A DNA stretch of 8,209 bases from Burkholderiaceae bacterium (GTDB lineage Bacteria > Pseudomonadota > Gammaproteobacteria > Burkholderiales > Burkholderiaceae). Under the pieces are notes generated by a model that saw nothing but the letters and a program-made list of their open reading frames with translations, was not told where the DNA came from and did no database searches. Position numbers and translations under genes: made by a program. This document shows, piece by piece, positions 1 through 5,405 of the stretch. The stretch's first letter is position 1; every line of letters starts with the position of its first letter. The stretch is from NCBI GenBank assembly GCA_030151165.1, contig JASLEM010000337.1:1-8209 (forward strand), in the 5' to 3' direction.

Positions 1-1
1 C

Positions 2-172
2 CACGCGCGCTACATGCCGGTGCTCAACGGCCAGACGCTGATGGGCGTGATCTCGTTCTACGACGTCGCGCGCACGGTCGTCGAGGCGCAGGACTTCGAG
101 AACCGCATGCTCAAGGCCTACATCCGCGACTGGCCGTCCGAGGAAGACACCAAGGTCGGTCAAAGCCTCTGA
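2..172 (+). CDS. CBS-domain protein, C-terminal 56 residues (5' end outside window)
   Basis: The reading frame is open from the window edge and stops at TGA 170-172. The 56 visible residues begin HARYMPVLNGQTLMGVIS and continue FYDVARTVVEAQDFE. The pattern of a conserved basic/aromatic stretch, hydrophobic 'MPVL', a short turn, 'GVIS' and then an amphipathic helix with 'YDVAR' is the C-terminal half of a CBS (Bateman) domain, followed by a short acidic tail. In the known family, paired CBS domains bind adenine nucleotides and act as regulatory or stand-alone energy-sensing modules. Small cytoplasmic proteins of two CBS domains (about 140-150 aa) are common in proteobacteria. I infer such a small protein because no other domain follows, but the N-terminal part could hold anything. 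The gene ends 38 nt before a strong hairpin terminator and converges on the GGDEF/EAL gene. Confidence 0.8.
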   Translation, partial: HARYMPVLNGQTLMGVISFYDVARTVVEAQDFENRMLKAYIRDWPSEEDTKVGQSL

Positions 173-210
173 GGCGCTGAGCGGCCCGCCGGGGCGATCC
201 GGCAGGACAA

Positions 211-251
211 ACGACAACGGCCCGTCGCGCGAGCGAACGGGCCGTTGTCGT
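211..251. terminator. Bidirectional intrinsic terminator between convergent genes
   Basis: Positions 211-225 (ACGACAACGGCCCGT) are the exact reverse complement of 237-251, giving a 15-bp perfect stem. The 11-nt interval can fold further: CGC 226-228 pairs with GCG 233-235 around a GCGA tetraloop of the GNRA type, leaving A236 bulged. The hairpin starts 38 nt after the CBS gene stop and lies 33 nt beyond the GGDEF/EAL gene stop, the expected place for a shared terminator. Read on the - strand, the stem is followed by TTTGTCCT, a modest T-rich tail. On the + strand no T-run follows, so termination there may be weaker or rely on the stem alone. Confidence 0.75.
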
Positions 252-284
252 CAGGAACTCGAGGAGCGGGTAGGGCGTTGCCGC

Positions 285-2660
285 TCAGGCCGCGACGGCC
301 GCCGCGGCGTTCTCGCGCGCCGCGATCCACATCTCGAGCCCGGCCGCGTCCATCGGCCGGCCGAAGTAGTAGCCCTGCATCATGTCGCAGCCTTCGCGGC
401 GCAGGAACTGGTGCTGGGCATCGGTCTCGACGCCTTCGGCGATGGTCTGCAGCTCCAGAGCGCGCGCCATCTGGATGATGGCCTGCACGATGGCGCGGTC
501 GTCCGGGTCGGTGTCGATGTCGCGCACGAAGGACTGGTCGATCTTGAGCGTGTGCAGCGGGAATCGCTTGAGGTGGCTCAGCGACGAGTAGCCGGTGCCG
601 AAGTCGTCCAGCGACAGGCGCACGCCGAGGCCGTGCAGCGCGTCCATCATCGAGATCGCGGCCGCCGGGTTGGCGGTGACGCTCTCGGTCAGCTCGAGCT
701 CGAGGTATTGCGCGGGCAGGCCGGCGTCGGTCAGCGCGCGCAGCACGGTGTCGGGCAGGGCGGGGTGGCGGAACTGCACGGCGGACAGGTTGACCGCGAC
801 GACCATCGGCGGCACGCCGGCATCCATCCAGGCCTTCAGCTGCGTCACCGCGGTGCGCAGCACCCATTCGCCGATCGCGACGATCTGGCCGCTGGTCTCG
901 GCCAGCGGGATGAACTCGGCGGGCGAGACCATGCCGAACTCGGGATGCTTCCAGCGCAGCAGCGCCTCGACGCCGACCAGCGTCTCGCCGTCGCCGTCGA
1001 GCTGCGGCTGGTAGTGCAGCAGCAGCTCGTTGCGCTCGAGCGCGCGCCGCAGCGCCGACTCGAGCTGCAGCTGGCGCGCCGAGCGCTGCTGCATGCCGGC
1101 CGCGAAGAAGCGCCACGTCGCCTGGCCCTCGTGCTTCGCGCGGTACATCGCCGTGTCGGCGTTGCGCGAGAGGATCTCGTAGTCGTCGCCGTCGGACGGG
1201 TAGGTCGCGATACCGATCGACATCGTCATGCTCAGCTCGTGGCCCTGCACCATGCACGGCTCGGCGAGGCGCTCGAGCAGCTTGGTCGCGACGAGCTCGG
1301 AGCCGGCGGCGTCCGCGCCGGGCAGCAGCACCGCGAACTCGTCGCCGCCCAGGCGCGCGACGGTGTCGCATTCGCGCAGGCTGCCCTGCAGGCGGCGCGC
1401 GACTTCGGCGAGCAGCGCGTCGCCGACGCTGTGGCCCAGCGTGTCGTTGATGTTCTTGAACTGGTCGAGATCCATGAACATCAGCGTGAACGGCCGATGG
1501 TCGCGGCGCGACACGCTGGTCAGCTGGCCGACGCGGTCGGCGAGCAGGCTGCGGTTGGGCAGGTCGGTGAGGGTGTCGACATGCGCGAGACGCACGAGGT
1601 TGCGCTCGACCTCGCGGAACTGCGTGATGTCGTTCAGGATGCCGATGTAGTGCGTGACGGCGCCGCTGGCGTCGCGTTGTTGCGTGATCGCGGCCCAGCA
1701 GGTGTAGAGGCTGCCGTCCTTGCGCGAGGTGCGCACCTCGCCCTGCCAGTGGCCGCTGGTCTGCAGCGCGGCGCGCACCTGGCGGCGGACGTCGCGCCGG
1801 CCGATGCCGAAGCCGAGCGCGGCGGTCTGCTGGCCCTGCAACTCGTCGGCGCCGTAGCCGCTGATGTCCCAGAAGGCCTGGTTGACGGTGACGACGCGGC
1901 CGTCGCGGTCGGCGATGACGAAGCCTTCGCGTGCCTGCTCGAAGACGGCGGCGGCGAGGTGCAGCTTGTCCTCGGCGGCCTTGCGCATCGTGATGTCGCG
2001 GCCTTCGACCAGCAGGTTCGGCGCGGCGCTGCGCGTGCGCGGGATCGGGCGGATCGAGAGTTCCAGCGTGATCGTGCCGTGGTCGGGGCGCACCAGCGTC
2101 AGTTCGTTCGTGACGGCCGCGCCGCCGACGGCCTGCGCGATCGCGGCCTGCAGCGCGGCGGCCTGGGCCTCGCCGACGTTGAGCGACGCGATCTCGCCGA
2201 AGCGGCGGCCGGCGATCTCGGGATGGGTGACGCGCAGCCACTGGCGGCCGGTGCCGTTCATGTGGCGCAGCGCGCCGTTCGGGTCGAGCACACAGACGAG
2301 TTGCGGGCTCTGGTCGATGAGGCGGTTGGCGAGGCGCTCGCGCATCAGCGAGCGGCGGGTGCGCACGGTCTGGGCGAGCAGCGCGGCGGCGAGCGCGAGC
2401 AGCGTGACGGCGCCGAGCCAGAACAGCCACAGCGGCAACGCGACGGCGGGGTCGGCGTCGCGCGGCGTGGCGGCGAACGTGATGGCCGACACGCAGGCGA
2501 GCGCAGCGGCCGCCGCCAAGCGGGCGGCGTTGAGGGAGCGGGCCGAACGGACGGATGAAGCGACGGGCGCGCGGGCGGCGGCCGGACGAACCGATCCACC
2601 TGCCTCGCTCGCACCGGTCGCGCCTCCCATGACGCGTTCGTGAGGGCCGGATGACAGCAT
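285..2660 (-). CDS. Membrane-anchored PAS-PAS-GGDEF-EAL cyclic-di-GMP signalling protein
   Basis: The protein is predicted to make and/or break the second messenger cyclic-di-GMP at the inner membrane. With the ATG at 2660 it has 791 aa. Two hydrophobic helices (about 43-64 and 74-97) are joined by a very short loop. Two PAS sensor domains follow (about 113-225 and 230-350), then a GGDEF domain (about 360-515) with an exact GGDEF at 438-442 and an RxxD inhibitory I-site (R429-D432) at the canonical five-residue spacing. The C-terminal EAL domain (about 530-780) has EALLRW at 565, NLS at 624, the LTES glutamate at 659, DDFGTG at 685, K706 in LKID, AEGVET at 741 and the QGYYFG glutamine at 762. 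All metal-binding and catalytic residues known for EAL phosphodiesterases therefore seem present. Which activity dominates cannot be told from sequence. The start is uncertain: ATG 2762 (825 aa) has a GGGAGG-like site 4 nt upstream, but third-position GC falls sharply between 2660 and 2762. ATG 2630 (781 aa) is also possible. It is transcribed divergently from aroC. Confidence 0.93.
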   Translation of the reverse strand: MLSSGPHERVMGGATGASEAGGSVRPAAARAPVASSVRSARSLNAARLAAAAALACVSAITFAATPRDADPAVALPLWLFWLGAVTLLALAAALLAQTVRTRRSLMRERLANRLIDQSPQLVCVLDPNGALRHMNGTGRQWLRVTHPEIAGRRFGEIASLNVGEAQAAALQAAIAQAVGGAAVTNELTLVRPDHGTITLELSIRPIPRTRSAAPNLLVEGRDITMRKAAEDKLHLAAAVFEQAREGFVIADRDGRVVTVNQAFWDISGYGADELQGQQTAALGFGIGRRDVRRQVRAALQTSGHWQGEVRTSRKDGSLYTCWAAITQQRDASGAVTHYIGILNDITQFREVERNLVRLAHVDTLTDLPNRSLLADRVGQLTSVSRRDHRPFTLMFMDLDQFKNINDTLGHSVGDALLAEVARRLQGSLRECDTVARLGGDEFAVLLPGADAAGSELVATKLLERLAEPCMVQGHELSMTMSIGIATYPSDGDDYEILSRNADTAMYRAKHEGQATWRFFAAGMQQRSARQLQLESALRRALERNELLLHYQPQLDGDGETLVGVEALLRWKHPEFGMVSPAEFIPLAETSGQIVAIGEWVLRTAVTQLKAWMDAGVPPMVVAVNLSAVQFRHPALPDTVLRALTDAGLPAQYLELELTESVTANPAAAISMMDALHGLGVRLSLDDFGTGYSSLSHLKRFPLHTLKIDQSFVRDIDTDPDDRAIVQAIIQMARALELQTIAEGVETDAQHQFLRREGCDMMQGYYFGRPMDAAGLEMWIAARENAAAAVAA

Positions 2661-2702
2661 CCTGGCACTTTGCCTTGGATGGCTTGCCCTTGACGCGCGA
2701 AT

Positions 2703-2726
2703 AAGGCCCGCCAGCGTGGCCTTTTT
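2703..2726 (+). terminator. Possible intrinsic terminator, + strand orientation
   Basis: AAGGCC at 2703-2708 pairs with GGCCTT at 2718-2723. Two more pairs are possible inside (CG 2709-2710 with CG 2715-2716, T2717 bulged, loop CCAG), and the 3' arm runs into TTTTT at 2722-2726. This is the form of a rho-independent terminator read on the + strand. No + strand gene lies upstream, so it would stop only antisense transcripts leaving the GGDEF/EAL gene. It may equally be chance. Confidence 0.35.
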
Positions 2727-2871
2727 CACGATGCTGGAGCATTGAGGTGAATCCGTTTGCATACCCCCTCCCGCCGCCGAGAACGTGAATGGAAATCGAT
2801 CGCAACGCCGTGGGCCCGCGACGCGAAGCAGGTCGCTCCGAAGCGCGAAGGCCGGGCCGGGCCCGCGCACT

Positions 2872-2877
2872 TAGAAT
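2872..2877 (+). promoter_or_regulatory. Candidate -10 box of aroC
   Basis: TAGAAT matches the sigma-70 -10 consensus TATAAT at five of six positions and lies in an otherwise very GC-rich stretch. Only six bases separate it from the aroC ATG, so transcription would start at or within a base or two of the start codon. No good -35 hexamer is visible 16-18 nt upstream (the sequence there is GC-rich), so the call rests on the -10 box and its location. Confidence 0.5.
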
Positions 2878-2883
2878 CGCCCC

Positions 2884-3981
2884 ATGGCAGGCAGCACCTT
2901 CGGCGAACTCTTTCGCGTCACCAACTTCGGCGAATCCCACGGCGTGGCGATCGGCTGCGTGATCGACGGCTGCCCGCCGGGGCTCGCGCTGACCGAGGCC
3001 GACATCCAGGTCGAACTCGATCGCCGGCGCCCGGGCACCTCGCGCCACGTCACGCAGCGCAACGAGCCCGATGCGGTGGAAATACTCTCAGGGGTATACG
3101 AAGGCCTGACGACCGGCACGCCGATCGCGCTCCTGATCCGCAACACGGACCAGCGCAGCAAGGACTACGGCAACATCCTCGACACCTTCCGCCCCGGCCA
3201 CGCCGACTACACCTACTGGCGCAAGTACGGCCTGCGCGACCCGCGCGGCGGCGGGCGGTCTTCGGCGCGGCTGACGGCGCCGATGGTGGCGGCCGGCGCG
3301 GTCGCGCGCAAATGGCTCAAGGAACATCGCGGCGTCAGCTTCGTCGGCTGGATGAGCCAGCTCGGCGACATCGCGATCCCGTTCGTCGACGAGTCGCAGA
3401 TCCCGCTCAACCCGTTCTTCGCGCCGAACGCCGACATCGTGCCGGCGCTCGAGGCGCGCATGGACGACCTGCGCAAGGCCGGCGATTCCTGCGGCGCGCG
3501 CATCGACGTCGTCGCCCGCGGCATGCCCGTCGGCCTCGGCCAGCCGCTGTTCGACAAGCTCGACGCCGACATCGCCTACGCGATGATGGGCATCAACGCG
3601 GTCAAGGGCGTCGAGATCGGCGCCGGCTTCGACAGCGTCGCGCAGCACGGCAGCGAGCACGGCGACGAACTCACGCCCGGCGGCTTCGCGAGCAACAACG
3701 CGGGCGGCGTGCTCGGCGGCATCTCGACCGGGCAGGACCTGCGCGTGTCGATCGCCATCAAGCCGACCAGCTCGATCCGCACCCCGCGCCGCTCCGTCGA
3801 CCGCGCCGGCGAGCCGGCCGTCGTCGAGACCTTCGGCCGCCACGACCCGTGCGTCGGCATCCGCGCGACTCCGATCGTCGAGGCGATGCTCGCGCTGGTC
3901 GTGATGGACCACGTGCTGGCGCATCGCGCGCAGTGCGGCGACGTCGAGCTGCCCGTCCCGCCGATCCCCGGCGCGGCCTGA
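2884..3981 (+). CDS. aroC: Chorismate synthase
   Basis: Chorismate synthase catalyses the last step of the shikimate pathway: the anti-1,4-elimination of phosphate from 5-enolpyruvylshikimate-3-phosphate to give chorismate, using reduced FMN, in the cytoplasm. The 365-aa length is typical of the bacterial family. All three family signatures are present: GESHG at 16-20 followed by IDG and [12 protein letters not shown] at 124-132; and [12 protein letters not shown] at 319-330. The histidines implicated in catalysis in the family are represented by H19 and by H106 in [10 protein letters not shown], and the FMN/substrate-contacting arginines in RGGGRSSAR are intact. ATG 2884 gives an N-terminus ([20 protein letters not shown]) that fits the family without extension. 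There is no Shine-Dalgarno sequence before it, but a TAGAAT box ends six bases upstream, which suggests a leaderless message. The gene appears monocistronic: the next gene is 202 nt away and unrelated in function. Confidence 0.98.
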   Translation: MAGSTFGELFRVTNFGESHGVAIGCVIDGCPPGLALTEADIQVELDRRRPGTSRHVTQRNEPDAVEILSGVYEGLTTGTPIALLIRNTDQRSKDYGNILDTFRPGHADYTYWRKYGLRDPRGGGRSSARLTAPMVAAGAVARKWLKEHRGVSFVGWMSQLGDIAIPFVDESQIPLNPFFAPNADIVPALEARMDDLRKAGDSCGARIDVVARGMPVGLGQPLFDKLDADIAYAMMGINAVKGVEIGAGFDSVAQHGSEHGDELTPGGFASNNAGGVLGGISTGQDLRVSIAIKPTSSIRTPRRSVDRAGEPAVVETFGRHDPCVGIRATPIVEAMLALVVMDHVLAHRAQCGDVELPVPPIPGAA

Positions 3982-4183
3982 GCCCGCGCTCCGTCGCGCA
4001 GCGACGCGCCTCGCCGACCCGGCGGCGCCGTTCGCCGAGGCCCGACCGCGCGTCGTCCCCGCGGACTGCAGTTCGTCACCGCCCGTCGGCACTTCGTCGC
4101 AATCGACCCCCGGCCGCGTAAACCCCGCTTCACACTTCGCTGCAATTCAGGATCGACCTGATGTAACGACGAAGGATGAGGCA
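3982..4183 (+). other. Non-coding gap between aroC and the efflux operon
   Basis: This 202-nt gap contains no convincing gene. Near its start, CGTCGC 3992-3997 and GCGACG 4001-4006 form a perfect 6-bp hairpin with a 3-nt loop, ten bases after the aroC stop. It has no T-run, so it could be a 3'-end structure or a weak or rho-assisted terminator. A second GCCTCG/CGAGGC pair (4008-4013, 4036-4041) could form a longer imperfect stem. The right end holds a 15-bp palindrome (4147-4161) and the ribosome-binding site AAGGA (4172-4176) of the adaptor gene. I could not pick a -35/-10 pair for the efflux operon with confidence. Confidence 0.6.
4147..4161. promoter_or_regulatory. 15-bp inverted repeat upstream of the efflux operon, candidate operator
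   Basis: TCAGG (4147-4151) and CCTGA (4157-4161) are perfect reverse complements around ATCGA, whose inner TCGA is itself self-complementary on the antiparallel strand, although not centred on the dyad. The repeat ends 22 bases before the adaptor ATG and 10 bases before its ribosome-binding site. RND efflux operons are often controlled by TetR- or MarR-type repressors that bind such palindromes near the promoter. No regulator gene is in the window, so an operator role is inferred from position only; a small RNA hairpin in the leader is the alternative. Confidence 0.35.
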
Positions 4184-5371
4184 ATGCGCAAACGCTGGCT
4201 GATAGGCGGGGTCGTGGCGACGGCGGTGGCCGTGGGGGCGGGGTTCGCGATCAAGAGCGGCAAGGCGAGTTCGGTGTTCCCGGCGAGCGCCGCGATGGCC
4301 GCCGCCAGCAAGCCGGACGAGGCGCCGCTCGACTTCACCGCGGCCGAAGCGGCCAGGCCGCAGTCGCTCGCGTTGCCGCAGGTCGTCGAGTTCTCGGGCG
4401 CGCTGGTCGCGCCGAACACGGCCGTCGTGCGCGCCAAGGCGACGGGCACGCTGCTGTCGCTCGACGTGAAGGACGGCCAGCGCGTCACGGCCGGCGAGGT
4501 GATCGGGCGCATCGACGTCAGCGACCTCGCGGCGCACGTCGCCGAGCGCAGCGCCAACCTCGCCGCGGTGCGCACGACGCTCGCGCAGGCGCAGCGCACG
4601 CACGAGTCCAACATCGGCCTGGCCAACGACAGGTTCATCTCGCCGATCGCGCTCGACTCGTCGAAGTTCTCCCTCGACAGCGCGAGGGCGCAGGTCGCGG
4701 CGGCGGAAGCGGCGCTGGAGTCCGCGAAGATCGCGCTGCGCGAGGCGTCGCTCGTCGCGCCGATCACCGGAATCGTTTCCAAACATGCCGCCGTCTCGGG
4801 CGAGAAGGTCACAGCCGAACAGGAGCTCGTGACGATCGTCGACCTGCGCACGCTGGAGCTCGCCGGCACCGTCGGCACCCAGGACGTGCCCAAGCTGCAG
4901 GCCGGCATGCCGGTCGACCTCAAGATCGAAGGCCTCGACAAGCCGGTACGCGGCACGCTCGCGCGCATCGCGCCCGCGGCCGAGGCTGGAACGCGTTCCA
5001 TCGGCGTCGCGGTGCAGCTGCAGAACGCGAAGGAGACGATGCGGGCCGGCGAATACGCGGTCGCGCACGTGCAGATCGGCGACGCGCAGCCGCGCCTGAC
5101 CGTGCCCATCGCCGCGATCAGCTCGGCTTCCGGCCAGGAATACGTGTGGACGCTGGAGCAGGGCAAGCTGCTGCGCCGCACGGTGACGACCGGCCGGCGC
5201 GACCCGGCGCGCGGCCGGGCCGAGGTGCTCGAAGGCATCAAGCCGGACGTCCTCGTGCTCGGCGCGCGCTTCGACAACCTGCGCGAAGGCGCGAAGGCCC
5301 GCATCGTCGCCAGCGCGACGACCGCGACGCCCACGCCGCTGCCGGACGCCGCGCCCGTCGTGACCCGCTGA
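4184..5371 (+). CDS. RND efflux periplasmic adaptor (membrane fusion protein, HlyD/AcrA family)
   Basis: This 395-aa protein should bridge the inner-membrane RND transporter encoded just downstream and an outer-membrane channel. The N-terminus has a short basic stretch (MRKR) and a hydrophobic helix at about 5-23. There is no lipobox and no cysteine anywhere in the protein, so it is probably held by an uncleaved anchor or a signal peptide rather than a lipid. Domains in order: the first lipoyl half-motif (about 77-111, with GTLLSLDVKDGQRVTAGEVI); an alpha-helical hairpin (about 113-188, alanine-rich coiled coil); the second lipoyl half (about 190-220, APITGIVSKHAAVSGEKV); a beta-barrel (about 224-300); and a membrane-proximal domain (about 305-378). 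This is the complete architecture of the family at usual length. The start is supported by AAGGA at 4172-4176, seven bases before the ATG. A 34-nt gap separates it from the transporter, so the two are almost certainly co-transcribed. The substrate cannot be told from sequence. Confidence 0.95.
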   Translation: MRKRWLIGGVVATAVAVGAGFAIKSGKASSVFPASAAMAAASKPDEAPLDFTAAEAARPQSLALPQVVEFSGALVAPNTAVVRAKATGTLLSLDVKDGQRVTAGEVIGRIDVSDLAAHVAERSANLAAVRTTLAQAQRTHESNIGLANDRFISPIALDSSKFSLDSARAQVAAAEAALESAKIALREASLVAPITGIVSKHAAVSGEKVTAEQELVTIVDLRTLELAGTVGTQDVPKLQAGMPVDLKIEGLDKPVRGTLARIAPAAEAGTRSIGVAVQLQNAKETMRAGEYAVAHVQIGDAQPRLTVPIAAISSASGQEYVWTLEQGKLLRRTVTTGRRDPARGRAEVLEGIKPDVLVLGARFDNLREGAKARIVASATTATPTPLPDAAPVVTR

Positions 5372-5405
5372 CCCGGCGTCCATCCCCGCCTCGAGGAGAG
5401 TTCCC

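Larger units (their letters stand above)
2661..2883. other. Divergent intergenic region between the GGDEF/EAL gene and aroC
   Basis: This stretch of about 220 bases has lower GC than its surroundings and irregular codon use in all frames, so I read it as mostly non-coding. It should hold the promoters of both divergent genes. It contains a hairpin with a T-run (2703-2726) and the TAGAAT box just before aroC. I could not identify a convincing promoter for the - strand gene. If that gene really starts at ATG 2762, the part from 2661 to 2762 would be coding. Confidence 0.6.

Noticed and set aside
411..2558. A 715-codon + strand open frame opposite the GGDEF/EAL gene, and a 962-codon - strand frame (160-3048) overlapping it
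   Set aside because: Both are shadows produced by high GC at third codon positions. The translations are Arg/Ala/Gly/His-rich and low in complexity with no recognisable domain, while the overlapping frame encodes clear PAS, GGDEF and EAL domains.
2690..2718. TTGACG at 2690-2695 as a -35 box for an upstream aroC promoter
   Set aside because: No -10-like hexamer lies 16-18 bases downstream, and a terminator-like stem would follow at once; the TAGAAT box at 2872 is a better candidate.
2661..2883. A possible cyclic-di-GMP riboswitch in the leader of the GGDEF/EAL gene
   Set aside because: I could not find the conserved paired stems and tetraloop/receptor pattern of the GEMM class; there is no positive evidence.
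2757..4121. A 454-codon + strand frame and several - strand frames overlapping aroC
   Set aside because: The aroC frame carries all three chorismate synthase signatures; the others are Arg/Pro-rich shadow frames.
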